64,000 bases of DNA from Prochilodus magdalenae (GCA_024036415.1 JAMWET010006568.1:326001-390000), one strand, 5' to 3'. Shown: positions 49,179 to 61,830, counted from the stretch's first letter. A program made the numbers and translations. Notes: generated by a model from the sequence alone, not told the origin.

Positions 49179-51077
49179 ATATATTTTGAATTACCACAAT
49201 TTAAAAGGCTCCTTCACTTTTAGAGAATTGTGATGAGGCAGTATATGTGTGTGTGTGTGTGGAGGGTCTCTGTGTGCCTCTCTCCTCTTGGAGCTGGCGG
49301 AGGAAGGAGGATGCAGTGGATGTAAATTTAATTTGCTGAGCATGAGGCTGATCTACAGTGTCGGTCGTCCAGATGGCAGAGCCGGCGGATCCTGGAGCGC
49401 CACATCCATCACTTTGCCGATGTGATTTGTTTTTCCTGGCGGGAGATCCCGCTGCACTGTGCCCAAAGACAGAGGCGCTGGATCGATACCACTCTTCTTC
49501 TCCCCCGTATCTCTCCCTCTCTCCCTACCCCTCCCTCCATCAACTCCATCCAATTATTCCCCTTGTTTTAAGCTCCCTTTTTTTTGGCTTTCTTCCTTAT
49601 TGAGAGAGGAAAGGATGTGGTCTTTTTCAGGCAGGCACTCTAGCTGCCATTCCTGCCAGCAAAAACGGAAAATGACTTGTATCAAATAAAATATTTCCTG
49701 GACTATAACTCGGATGCTGTCGTGAAATGTTGTGCCTCTGGGTTGAGTTACTGGCGAGCAATGAGGGGTGAAAGGAGTGTAGTCAGAAGCCATTTCTGTG
49801 GTGATCTGCCAACGGTAGTATTCTCTGTGAGTCACTTTACCTAAAACCATGATTGTAAATCATGCAGAAGATCAACAATATCAAAAATCCTTCATTTTGT
49901 CAAGCATGCATTTGGTTTCAGCTTCGCTTCAGAATTGTTTTACTGCCATCTTGTTGTTTTTGCTTTCTTGACTGGGAATGCAGAAAGAAATCAGAGTAAG
50001 GGTACATATGTGCTAAGAAGCCTGATTACTGATCTCTTGCAGCTCTTTCGGATTTCTGGGTCTTAATCCTATCTGAGAAATTGGAGATACTGGAGTACAT
50101 GATAACTGAATAATTAGATAACTGCAGAAAATTGATTATTATCATTTTTGATTGTGCCAGATGAAGCAATTTGCACGGTTCATCTAAGTTGACTTGATTT
50201 TCTTCGGCTCCTGTGAAAAAGGTATAGGGAAACTAAAGTGGCTCCTCAATGGCATCACTCCAAAAAATGCAAGGCCAAATTTAACCAGGGGTGGCAAAAC
50301 CTTTGGTGTGTATTTCTAGTGTTGTGCTGAAACTGACACTGTATCAGTGTTGGTACTTAAGTTTGCTCCCTATAGTAGATGTGTTATCTTGAATTGACAA
50401 ATTGTGTTTATACTGACATGCTTCTTCCGGAGTACACCTATTCATTCTGCATGTCTTCTTGCTCAGCTTTTCATTGGGAATATGAAGTACGGATATTTGG
50501 CTTTGGTAGGCTTAAGGTTTGGGAGCAGAGTAAACTAACCAAAGCTTGTACAACGTCAATCAGGACCGCAGCTCCTCAAAAGTCTTCCACTGAAACTGTT
50601 CTTGTGTTTTCTTTCATTACATGCTCAAGCAGCTTCCTCTCGCTGTCCTGACAGCCGCGCCGCAAGTCTTACACACTGCTTAACACGTTCACTGGAGTCT
50701 TACTCCACTACGTAGCAATCCTCCATCTTAATGATGTTCTCTGACAGCTTTGTATGACCCGAATCATTGTCTTTGACCCGGCTCATCAAAGTGCTGACCC
50801 TCCACCCTCATCCATATTTCATGAGCATGGCTCGGAGTTATAAACCACCAATAACTACAGCATAAACATACTCCTGCTGCCAAGCGTGGCTGGATGAGGG
50901 TGGGTGGGGGCCAACCTTGACCTGACGATGCTCAATATCAACATCTACGATTCTCAAGATGCTGCAACATCCATATGTCTGTCACAAGTGGTTTGGCATT
51001 AGTTATGTCTGACATGTAGCTCATTGAAACAAGCAGAGCACGTCTGCCAGAGTCTGAGCTTTCAAGCGCTAAAACAT

Positions 51078-51598
51078 CAGTCACCTTCCGTGTTTAAGAT
51101 GGTAGTAACTTCAGGCTCCAGCAGATGGGGCTGCATGAGGTTGATGGGGCTATATATACCTGTAGGGGTGTGAGTGATGGGATTTATAGATTGAGAGCAG
51201 GTGCTACGGTGCAGTGAATGTCTTGTTGGAGGTGTGGGAAACAAGTCCAAAGCAGATGCTAATGTTTTGCTGAAAGGAGTGACTGGATTTGGGCGTGCGG
51301 AAGGCCATAGTGTGAAGGAAGTCGCTGAATCTGCAGGTGTATGCAAGTGTATGGTCATACAGGTCTACCAGCAGTGGCTAAAATCCCAGTCTACAGGGAA
51401 TTCACCTCAGAACTGTGCCAGGGAAGGCATCCACCATATCCGGCCCAACTGTGCAATTCTTAGATGCAAGAGTGGCTACACATTGATGTGGCCTACATCC
51501 AGAAACTTGTTCAGTCCATGCCTAATTGAACCACAGCTATTATTGGTGCTCATAGTGGTATTACAAGCTATTAGGTACGTTTCAGTCTCAGGTGACTG
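51078..51598 (+). mobile_element. Tc1-like non-autonomous element, family C, copy 2
   Basis: Begins CAGTCACCTTCCGTGTTTAA and ends ACGTTTCAGTCTCAGGTGAC. An open frame (51201-51599) contains FGRAEGHSVKEVAESAGVCK, which looks like the first helix-turn-helix of a Tc1-like transposase. The catalytic region is absent. Related to the copy at 32963. Confidence 0.75.
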
Positions 51599-51959
51599 AT
51601 TTTTTGCCTGGTGAGCTTATGGTAATGTGGTTCATATGTTGAATGGAAGTTTATTATTGTACCTATATTCTTGCTATTTCAGAAAAAATGGTCTACACTA
51701 TCTTTAGGTCATGTTTATGTCACTGTTGACATGGAAACAGACCGTCAAAGCTAAACCTGTGGACACAAACCTATTAAGAATGTATATAAACCTGTTAGTA
51801 GCTATCAAAATGTTATTACATATTTATAAGCACTTAATGTAATGAAATGGTACAGAAGGAAAACGCATTACTAGACTTCTAAAAGTTAGCATACTCTAGG
51901 GACATGATAGCTCAGTCTTTGACCCAGACCAAAGCAAAGTTTGCATTTTAGCAGACATT

Positions 51960-52530
51960 AGGTAGAGTTCTGAAGCGGGGCCTGAAGCAGGTCTGGCCTC
52001 ATTAATCTGAGCACTTCTTAAAGAACCGACAGCGCGCAGGCAGACTGGGCCGATTGCGCTCATTAATCTGCCTCGACTGGAAGCCGAAATAGATGCAATG
52101 CATCACGCATCCGCGGACTCAAAATACAGCGCCGCAACACTGAATTAGCGCCTTATTTTCATGTACTTAGCAGAGTCGAGAGGTCGCAGGAACTCCGCAT
52201 CGCCCCGATTTCAAGGTAAATAACACACGGTAAAGAGGAAGGATCAAGGGAACAAGTTCGAGGTCCCTCTTGGAGAACGTGAATGCTTTTCCGCCACTCA
52301 GGGAGGCCACGTCGTTGGTTGTGGTAAAAGAATAACGGTTTAGCCCTTAAAATGACTAATTGCTTGGAGAAAATCGATTCCTAAAAGCCGTCTGTGCGAA
52401 AGGGCATGGGCACCAGATGCTGCCACAATAAATCTTTTAATGCCAGGCCTGACAAATTGAAAATAAAAGTTTGAATGCCTGGGAGCTGAATGACGCTAAC
52501 CTCGATTCTGATTAAACCGTGGAAGGCGAG
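51960..52530. other. candidate conserved non-coding element
   Basis: Non-repetitive block with many retained CpGs, unlike the surrounding repeats. It is rich in homeodomain-type sites: two CATTAATCTG boxes at about 51999 and 52060, ATGACTAATTGCTTGG near 52352, and GATTAAACCG. No open frame and no similarity to elements elsewhere in the window. Enhancer function is inference only. Confidence 0.35.
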
Positions 52531-53009
52531 GTTTGAACAGGTGGAGTTCCAGGTTCAGGGCCAGCCATCATCAACGCTAACAACCCTGTCACATTGCTCT
52601 TCGATTTGGCTGAGATTGATGATCAGAGTCTGGTTTTCATGTCTGGAGAGAGGGTACCCTTTGTGATTTTGTGGGGTTGCTGTAAGATACCCCAGGCCGA
52701 TCAGCCGAATGGCACAGTTTCAGCCTCGTCGCCTGGTTCTGCTTTAAAAGCTACTTGTTTCAGGGGGTTCCTTAGTGTGAGTGAAATAACTGTGTTGAAG
52801 GTTACTGGGCAAGTTTTACAGAACACAGGCAAAATCTCAATCACGGTAAAGCGAAATCAGAGCACACTGTTTAGCGTTGGTACTTAGCGTTTGGCTACCA
52901 ATTAAAATTGGGCTGGACTATGTTGCTTTAGCTAACTGGTACTAGGCGGGTTGGAAACGACAATGGCAGTTTTGCCACCATGCTAACGTTACTTCAGTTA
53001 AGACTGGAA

Positions 53010-53560
53010 AACGGCATGTGCAAATCTCATAGACCCACATTTCAACCCACAGATGTTGAAAGTGAGATTTTACCATTTTATGAAAATCATTAACTCATTT
53101 AGAACTTGATGGCAGCGACACGTCTCAAAACAGTTGGAACAGGGCCATGTCTACCACAGAGTAGCATCCCCTTACCTTTAAACAACAGTCTGGAAATGTC
53201 TGGAAGCGAGGAAAACCAATTACTATGAGATTTTGGAGAGGAATGTTTTTGGGTTCCAGGTAGGCAACAGTCCTGGGTTATTTGCTTTCTTCATTGTTGT
53301 TGTTTTATCTTAGTATCACTTAATTTTCCAGCTGTTTGTTTTCCTCCAACTTGTTTGAGATACATTGCTGCCTTCAAGTTCATGTTCATGAACTGGTACA
53401 GTGTCTCACTTTCAACATCTGATGTGTGTACTATGTTCTATTGTGAATAAAATACGTCTCTATGAGATTTGCTAATCATTACAGTCTGTATTTGTTCTTA
53501 TCAATTTACATTTTACACAGCATCTCTACTTATCATCTTTTTTGGAATTCAGTTAGTAAA
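53010..53560 (+). mobile_element. foldback DNA element
   Basis: The left part contains TGCAAATCTCATAGACCCAC (about 53018) and CATTTTATGAAAATCATTAA. The right part contains the near-complement CTATGAGATTTGCTAATCAT (about 53460). The interior has GATGGCAGCGACACGTCTCA and ACTTTCAACATCTGATGTGT, blocks of a widespread fish MITE. It ends near TTTTTTGGAATTC. No transposase. Confidence 0.7.
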
Positions 53561-55017
53561 AAAGCAACATGCATTTTCTTAAAAAAAAAAAAATAAATAA
53601 CCTAAAACTGGCCAGTAGAATTAAAACAGAAGTAAAATCAATTTATGTAATTTTACATTATTCAGATTTGATAGTTGTTACTTTTTTTTTTAAATATGCG
53701 AAATTTCTATAATACTGAAACAAAATGAATATACCGTAATTGTCTAGTGAAGCTACAAGCTCATTACTACATGGCAAATTGTCTAACTTTCTTAAATCTG
53801 GGTTTCACAGAAAGCTACTACATTTAATCACAATATATGACATTATTAGACATACAGTTCAGTAATCATATTAAAACACCACAGCTATCGGAACAAAACC
53901 ACATATCTCCAACATGACAACAACACATACTTTACTTTTAATATCTATGGAAGATTTGGGGCCATTTATTATGCTCTATTCATCTTGAAATTTCCACACA
54001 ATGTAAAGGACAACATGCAAAGGACAACGTAAAGGAGATACAATGTTTTGATTTGACAGTATGCATGGAGGGGGGGTCTATCTAGCCTGAAGTCAATTAC
54101 CTGCCAGAGACGCTTACATACAGTACAGTGCAGTGCAAAAGCCACCAGTCAATTTATTACCCTAGTTCAAACAGCCATTAGGCACCTGTTATTAACTTTC
54201 TTAGGACATATTTCTGAGGATATCAGATATAATATAATAATCCACCTGCATACAGAAAGAGAAATTCAAAGCGGGGCAAGTGAAAGAAACAGTAATTTTC
54301 AAAACTGGAGATCAGAAAAATAATTGGGACTCCCTGCAACAACCATGCAAGACCTGGTAGACCACCAAAACTACCCCCATCAAATATACAGTACTCAAAG
54401 CTTTCATCTTTGTGAGAAAGAGAGGGGGGAACATCAAGCTCCACTCTCAACTCTTCACCAAAGGCTGTTAATGGAGTTTATGAGCAGTAGAAAGTTCAAC
54501 CAACTTCCAACCAGCCTCATTTAGTTCCTGAGGCTTTGTGTAATTGCCATGTTTTCAGCTTTTTCTGACCCTGAAAGCTGAATAGCTTGTACTTTACAGT
54601 TTGACTGGAAGTGATCTCTGACTTCTCCATAGAACTGGATGACAGTGTGTATGTGCAACACAAATCTGGCACCTGAATGCAATGAAGATATACACATGCA
54701 CATGGAACACAACACATCGAATATCATATCAAATCCACAACGCACCCTGCACTGCATTTTGCCAGTCTTCTCTAAAGCATGTCCAACTTCAACAGCTGCT
54801 AGGAAAGAATGCATTCTGTGGGAGGGTGAATGGGTCAATTAGAATGCCCGGTGCACTTTGTGGGGTAAAAGAGTGTCCTGTCAGAAAGTGAACCGTAGTA
54901 TTCTTTCTTCCCCCAACTCCCTGTTGAGCTTGGTGAAGGTGGCATGCTGGGAGCTCCTGCTTGTGAATGGTGACCTGTCTGTGAGTCCCAGAGGAGAACA
55001 GTGTTTTCACCCACCTC

Positions 55018-55042
55018 CACACACACACACACACACACACAC
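55018..55042. repeat. (AC)n microsatellite
   Basis: Uninterrupted CA dinucleotide run of about 12 units. Confidence 0.95.
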
Positions 55043-55969
55043 CCTCTGTCTCTTGTTTACTCTCCAGTCTAATGTGATGAATGCTTGCTGGCAAGCTGCA
55101 CAGCTCTTTGGAAATAAGGCTGAAAGTCAGGAGGACGTCGGAGGCATCTGAAGGTTCTATGCCTTGTTCTCTCCCTTTCTCTCTATCTCGGCACAGCTAA
55201 AACGCTAATGCGCTAACTGCCCGTCTATTTTATGGGGATTTTATGTTTTTGGATTTTAGTGATTCAACATAAGCAGCAACAAGCACTGTCTCAGAGCTGG
55301 AGCAGAAGCTTTAGTGCCTGTCAGGTGTGTCATGAATGGGAGTTGAGGCTGATATTAAAGCAGGCCTGAAGCCTTTGGCTCAGGTTGGTTTGGAAGCCTG
55401 GGCTAGACTTCATGCATTCTATAATGTAAGCAAAAGTTATGCTACTATAATATACAAAATTCAAAGGTAAAGTTTTACATGAAGTCTTGACTGACTAACA
55501 TGGAGTAATACATTAACAATGGTTAGCTAATGCTAAGTAAACATGTAACAACATAGTTATTACATATTAACTTTAGTTAGGCATTGTAACCTAATGCTAA
55601 TGCATTTCTGCTGTTCTGTGGCTCTGAAGAGACGGGGGCATTATAATGCTTGTATGATGCTCGTATTAAGCTTAATCAAGTCATTAGATGGCAACAGGCT
55701 TCATAACACTAAGCAATAACTAAAGCTAATTCTACATTTCCAACCTTCATACCTTTTCATTCAAGCTCTACTTAACCCATAAGAGCCAAGACCCATTTAC
55801 CAGCAAAACACCAGCAACTTATGTCTGAACAACCATTTCAGAACCTGTGTTTCACCATTTGGCTTTAGGAATTGGGTAAGCATGGGTCCTATGTATTAGA
55901 GTTGCTCTGAAACACGTTTATTCACTTATTCTGTTATTCTGCCTATATAAAGTAGCAATAAGCAGCTGG

Positions 55970-56540
55970 TTTATTGATGTAAAAAGTTAGTAGCCAGGTA
56001 ATAACTTGTTAATAAGGTCATAAGACATCCAAACTATTCTACTGTATAACAGACAAATAGTGCTCAAGCTGTTACTACTTAATAACATAGTAACAACAAC
56101 AAACAGTAGTCCATAATAATAATAATAATCCATAACCTAATAATCCATACTTCATCCAAACTGTTTTAATGTATAATACACAAATAATAGTGCTCATGTT
56201 ATTACTGCTTATTAATATAGTTATTAGCATCAAAATAACTGCCACTATGTACTTGAACAGGGTTAATAAGAACATAAAGAACATAAAATACATTTAATAT
56301 GTTGGCCAAAAACAATTATAGCGTAATATACACAAGTTGCTCTAATAAAGGCTTATTCACTCTACTTGTCTGCTTATATACAAAAGTAAAAAGCAGCCAC
56401 TTTTTTGGTTTTAAAAGTTAATTACGAGGTAATAACTTGATAATAAGGTCATAATAAGAGATCCATACTATTCCACTGTATACTAGATAAATAGTGGTCA
56501 TGCTATTACAACTTCATAACATAGTAACAACAAGCCAGTT
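55970..56540. repeat. imperfect direct repeats (AT-rich, interspersed type)
   Basis: The block GGTAATAACTTGTTAATAAGGTCATAAGA...CATAGTAACAACAA at 55995-56100 recurs at 56429-56535, with a third diverged copy near 56155-56240. Period about 435 bases between the outer copies. AT-rich, no coding signal. Confidence 0.55.
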
Positions 56541-57534
56541 AGCTAACAGCCTAAAAAGAGCATCTACAAGGACATGATCATGGCTATACCGAAGTGTTCT
56601 CATAGCCTCCTTTTGCTGCAGAGCTAAATCGTTGGATCCTCTCCTTTCTTATTCAATTGAAACATGCATCAGAAGCTGTTAATTGGTTGCTCTACTAGCC
56701 TACATAAGCATTTCATTCATGCAGTCTGGCTTAAAGGCTCATCCTAAACTCCTACAGGCACCAAGGGTCCAGCTCAGCAGCATATATCTAGGTCAAAGAA
56801 TAGGCTACTTTAAATTCAGGCTGATATCCTCAAATGCTCCTTTGCAGATGCTGAAGATGTGGTGCACTGTCCTGCAAACCACAGTTTGCCTTTCCACACC
56901 GAGTCTGGGAGAAGGTTGGAGAGGACAGATGCTTTCAGTTATTGGGTTTTGGGTGGGTTTCCTGGAGGGAGCGTAAAGGTTGCACTTTATTTAAAAGTGA
57001 GCAGCTGTTCCTGAACCTGAGGCTGAACAGAACAGTGTGGTGGGTGAGAGCCATACATCTTCCCGCAGTCTACTGTCAATGCACACTGAGCCTCTAACAA
57101 GACTTTGCGACCCAAAGGGAGATGGAGACTCTCTCACGCCCTGTAGGGAAGGCCTGTCAGCCCCGGCAGGTTCTGCTATTAAAGGAATACTTCACCTGAG
57201 AATAGATACTATTGCTAACAACAAACAGAGGCTGGTGGCAACCAGAATTAATCACCGCAACCTCCGGGCCAAATGGAGCCTGCAGAAGGAAGCAGCGAAA
57301 GAAAATACTGTACAATTAATGGGACACTGTGGATAAAATGAAAGATGAATGACGGAGAATTTCGCAGTGTCTTTTGTAAAGACAATATGTGGTGCTCAAG
57401 TAGTTAGTGAAATTGTCTGGTTTAATGACCAGGAAAGCCCACTTATGATGATGTATCGTGTAGGTAGTCACTTAACTCCAACAGTGACTGCTTGCGAGAA
57501 GGCTGGAACATATTGATGGAAATGGAAGTCATGT

Positions 57535-58197
57535 AGCCAACAGGAATCAACCGACAGGTATGAAACATGCTGGGTAAATTTGACACCTTAAGACATGCAA
57601 ATGATTCAAGTTTCTCACATCTTGCCAGCATGGTTGGTAGGTGGATGCACAACACCTGGCTACATGCACACAGACTGTTATGACGACTGCCGTTACCACC
57701 ACATCAACGTCACCAAAGACTGCAATGGTGTCGTGCCACTGTCATGGCAGTGGGCCATCTTCCGTGATGAGTCCTGCTTTTGTGTTGTTGGAGACGAACA
57801 ATGAATTCATGTGTGGTGGCACTGGGGTCAACGGGAAGATGAAGGGTTTGTTGTCGCATGTCCAGAAGGACTGGTGTCACCTCACCTCCACCCTTACTGC
57901 ACAATCTGCAGGAACTGTATGAGAATATTCAAGATGCTGGGATGGGATGGTTTATCGCAGAAGACCATTAGGAACCTTTACACCTCTATGCTGAGACGTC
58001 TGGCATACTGGGTTAGCAAACATGGCAGCCCATCGCCGTACTGAGAGACACTACTTCTGTATGTGTAGCTCAATAAATATTACCCATATCAGTCACAATG
58101 TATCATCATTTATTGTTCCTGGTAACCTTTATCTTCCTCCCCAATAGCACTGCACTACCACACTTCCTTCTGGATGCAGCTATTCTTTTATTGATGA
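57535..58197 (+). mobile_element. decayed Tc1-type element, family B, copy H
   Basis: Shares GAATCAACCGACAGG, the central block containing YDDCRYHHINVTKDCNG, and the C-terminal block WDGLSQKTIRNLYTSMLRRL with other copies. It preserves more continuous transposase-like frame than the rest but is still split between frames. Right end CTTCTGGATGCAGCTATTC near 58185. Confidence 0.8.
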
Positions 58198-58421
58198 GCT
58201 AAAAGCTAAACTTAAGATAATCTAGCCATCTTGCCTCAATAAACGGGGACAGAAATGATCTTCAGCATCTATAGTGTTTTGTGTTCCCTTATTATCTTAA
58301 GCTACTTTAGGGGCTGCTTGGTTGTCTTATTAGACTATAGATCAGTGGCTAGGCTAGCAGGCAGGATTGGTTAACAACACAGAAATTCCCAAAGGTTGTA
58401 TAATGTAGTTTCCTGCATAAT

Positions 58422-58440
58422 GCATGCTGGGTATTGTAGT
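58422..58440 (-). promoter_or_regulatory. ZNF143/THAP11-type site
   Basis: The minus strand reads ACTACAATACCCAGCATGCA, close to the vertebrate promoter motif ACTACAATTCCCAGCATGC bound by ZNF143 and THAP11. No transcript start is otherwise evident nearby. The site also occurs in some repeats, so function is uncertain. Confidence 0.4.
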
Positions 58441-59029
58441 GAGAGGTCACAGATGAACAAACTGATGAAGGACACAATGCCTGAGAATAATGTATAAATG
58501 CATAAATATTGCAATATTGCATACATATTCAAAAAATCTCAACTTTACAGGGCAAAAGCTTTCATTGCAAGTTCATGTAAAGAGATTTCACTGGAAGCCA
58601 TTTCGGAGCATCTCCATTGCTTTTCATTAGGCAGTTTTCAGGTCGTATTAACACACCGGGTTCAATCCATCAATTCTTCAGAGGAGCCCAAGAGTAGGGA
58701 ATCAGGTGGACCCTATTTAGAGCTCCAAGAGAAACACTGCGGTAGAATAACCTGAAGCCAAACTAATTAAAAAAGAAATTAGACCGATATTCCTGCAGAT
58801 TTTTAAGGTTGCACCCACAAATCTCCACAGCAAAATCACTGCCAATAGAACAGGAGGCTTTTGGAGCCAACCCAAATGCCCAAAGCCATGTGTTGGCTAG
58901 AGCCCCCAACATCGGACCATAAAGTAGTGGAACTGCACCCTTTGGAGAACCAATCAAAAACCATACATTGCACATCAGTACTCTAGTAACATGACCTCAC
59001 TAATGCTCTTGTAGCTGAATGCAATCAAG

Positions 59030-59031
<2 letters not shown>

Positions 59032-59088
<57 letters not shown>
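59032..59088. repeat. (TA)n microsatellite
   Basis: Uninterrupted AT dinucleotide run of about 28 units. Confidence 0.98.
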
Positions 59089-59091
<3 letters not shown>

Positions 59092-59559
59092 GTCAGAATA
59101 AATACCTAACAATATAGAGTAACTTCTTATGCTCCTTTATGCTAATTCTAACACCATCCAAATGTCCCATGTGACAGCCCAGACTTTGGCCTCAATACTG
59201 GACATTAACCCTGGACAGCTTGACTAAACCATCAAGACACATGGATAATTTATAGGCCAAACACTTTTGCTAAAGTAAACTTGGCTTGCATCTTTTCAAC
59301 AGCCTGAGCTTTAAAAGACCATATGTGTGGCATTCTATCTCCTGACAACGAAAGCCTTTCAGCTGTGAGACAGACATATGGGTCAACGCTGTGGAAAAAT
59401 GAATGCCATCCCAGGGAGCCTTGAGCTGTAAAGCCTGGGAAATCACCTGAACATCACGCCTTAGCCGTGATAATAGCTCCTTTGAACGAGTATACATGAG
59501 TTTGATTTGTGATTGCATCAGTATAGCCAAGCTCCACGCTAACATGCTAATCTGCTCTC

Positions 59560-60190
59560 TATGAACATCCATCACCATCGACCATCACTACTTGGGTCGC
59601 TCCGGTGCAATCGTAGGGCAATGGGTTTTCTTGTTCCCACTCGGTTGAGCCTTTTAACATCCATGAGCGGACCTCAGCTCAGAAATTTCCTGATTGGCTT
59701 TTCTGCCATCATCGAGATTAAAATGCAGAACGAGAGCCTAAATGGAATCCCTGGAAACAGTCAGGCTAAGTCTATTTCCAGGAACGACTGTCTAGTTTCT
59801 GGAGTGGAACAGTTTGTTCATGTTCATTTTCTGGCTTCCGGCGACACCGGGGCGTGTTGCGGTGTGCTCGGAGCGTTGGTGTTTAATCAGCTCAGACGCA
59901 GCTGTAGATTAGAAAAACGAGGGAAAACCCACATCGTTTTACAACCGCTGATTAGGAATTCCGATTAGCTCCTTTACCCGCCGTTCCTCTCGTCATGAGA
60001 AGCTCGTTATGAGCAGGCGGTCGTGGGACATGAGACGGTTCGCACATGCCAACGAGGATGAAAAGGAACAGCTGCTTTGCAGCTTAGATTAGATCTTGCA
60101 CGAGGTCGCAAGTGCCAAGTTTGCCGAAGCGTTGCTGTGCGCGAGAGTTTCACTGAGATAAACACTGAGCGGAACGGGATTCATATCCTC
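59560..60190. other. candidate conserved non-coding element
   Basis: Unique CpG-retaining block containing GTTTAATCAGCTCAG, GCTGATTAGGAATTCC and CAGCTTAGATTAGATC. A 135-residue frame runs across it but has no recognisable domain and no splice or start context. Confidence 0.3.
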
Positions 60191-61117
60191 TTCTGAAACA
60201 AATCATAATCATACAATTGGGTTTGTTCTTATCAAACAGTCATGCATTGCTGTTCTTAAAGCTCACTAGGAAAGCATTACCTCTTGGAAAAAGAGCGGTG
60301 TGCTTTGTGAGAAAGAGATGGAGATAGATTGCTCATACACTCGCGCATAAAACAGTTTGGAAAATTTACAGGGTAAAAAAGGTTGAAAGCAGAAAAGCTC
60401 ACAAACAGCTCCAGGTCTGCAACCCATGCGTGCAAGCAGCTGACAGCAGACTACTGCAGGCCTTGTTGATAACAAGCCACAAAGGGTTTCTTTGAGGTTT
60501 TGAGGTCCCTTAGGACTGAGGTCTGGACTCTGGAGTGGATAGTGCATACACCAGTATTTTTTTCTATTTCCTGTCCTCAGTAAAACCTTTTTTGACAGCT
60601 ACACATCCTTTCAGACCCATAGCGTCACATTGTCTTCTTAGAGTGAAAGGATGCACAGTAACCCCTGTGTACATTAACAGTGAAGCTTGAAAGATTTTGG
60701 TTGCAGTTTGTCTGATTGAGCCAAATGTGGTGGCATCCCAGGCGGAGTCCCATTTTCTCTGCAACATTTAACCATTTTATTTGAACTTTAATTGAACAGT
60801 TTTCATTACGCAGCTGAACTATTCCTCAGTAAGTTTCAAAAACATCTACTGAAACAAGAACAACTGAAAATCTAAGACACCATTGTACTGTTACTTACCC
60901 TCAGGTTAACTAGCTACTGCTACCCTTACCCAGTCCATATCCTTATTCCGACCTCAATGCCCTTGACACGCTAAGATTAGCGTGTGGCAGATTCAGTGGC
61001 ATTGTTACAAAGAAGCTATCAGGCCACCTTTTTTCACTATACCCAGGAAAACAGTTGGAAAATTTGGGGACTGGAGGATGGGCGTGTGGGTTGAGCTAAG
61101 GGCCAGGGGTCAAAAGT

Positions 61118-61290
61118 CCTGGACTGACCTAAACCCTATTGAGCATCTGTAGAGCATCCTCAAACGGAAGGCGGAGGAGCGCAAGGTCTCCAACATCCAC
61201 CAGCTCTGTGATGAAAGAGTGGAAGAGGAGTGGAAGAGGATTCCAGAAGCAACCTGTGAAGCTCTAGTGAACTCCTTGCCCAAGAGAGTT
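61118..61290 (+). mobile_element. mariner/Tc1 transposase 3' fragment, first copy
   Basis: Encodes PNPIEHL, a stop, then SILKRKAEERKVSNIHQLCD and a run to ALVNSLPKRV, the C-terminal end of a Tc1/mariner transposase. It ends exactly where a SINE begins (61291). The same segment recurs at 61541 after the SINE. Confidence 0.85.
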
Positions 61291-61513
61291 ACATTTACAT
61301 TTACATTTACGGCATTTAGCTGACGCTCTTATCCAGAGCGACTTACAAGGTTAATCATATTACAGGTAGGCCAATGTAGTGTTAGGAGTCTTGCCCAAGG
61401 ACTCTTATTGGTGTAGCACAGTGTAGTCATCCATACCGGGATTTGAACCCCAGTCTCCCACATGTGGTGGTGACTCCCTGGTGGGTAGTGGTGTTATCCA
61501 CTGAGCTACACCA
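61291..61513 (-). mobile_element. tRNA-derived SINE
   Basis: On the minus strand the element opens with a tRNA-like head: box A TAGCTCAGTGG and box B GGTTCAAATCC (complement near 61439-61449). It ends with a conserved tail containing CTCTGGATAAGAGCG, TCAGCTAAATGCCG and TAAATGTAAATGT repeats, the LINE-type 3' tail of many fish SINEs. It lies exactly between two copies of a mariner 3' end. Confidence 0.88.
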
Positions 61514-61540
61514 ACTAAGTTGAGGTGTTGAGGAGTTAAG

Positions 61541-61830
61541 GACTGGACTGACCTAAACCCTATTGAGCATCTGTAGAGCATCCTCAAACGGAAGGTGGAG
61601 GAGCACAAGGTCTCTAACATCCACCAGCTCTGTGATGCAGGAGTGGAAGAGGAGTGGAAGAAGATTCCAGAAGCAACCTGTGAAGCTCTAGTGAACTCCT
61701 TGCCCAAGAGAGTTAAGGCAGTTCTGGAAAATAATGGTGGCCACACAAAATATTGACACTTTGGGCACAATTTGGCCATTTTCACTTGGGTGAACTTAAA
61801 GTGGTTATACTCATTTAGTTACAATGACTG
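61541..61830 (+). mobile_element. mariner/Tc1 transposase 3' fragment, second copy with terminus
   Basis: Encodes PNPIEHL, a stop, then SILKRKVEEHKVSNIHQLCD and on to VKAVLENNGGHTKY and the natural stop. It is followed by the terminal region (CACTTTGGGCACAATTTGGC). It repeats about 170 bases of the fragment at 61118, with a few substitutions and one small indel. Confidence 0.87.

Larger units (their letters stand above)
47441..51077. other. intronic sequence, repeats plus unique blocks
   Basis: Outside family F (48580) and family D (48940) no feature is recognised. 49245-49260 is a TG run. 50640-50900 is unique CpG-containing sequence with a TCATGAGCATGGC core and may be regulatory. No exon found. 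Confidence 0.35.

Noticed and set aside
59561..59968. 135-residue plus-strand frame
   Set aside because: No domain or splice context; CpG-rich non-coding block is a better explanation.
61439..61513. Possible tRNA gene on the minus strand
   Set aside because: Head of a SINE with a LINE-type tail; cloverleaf arms do not pair well.
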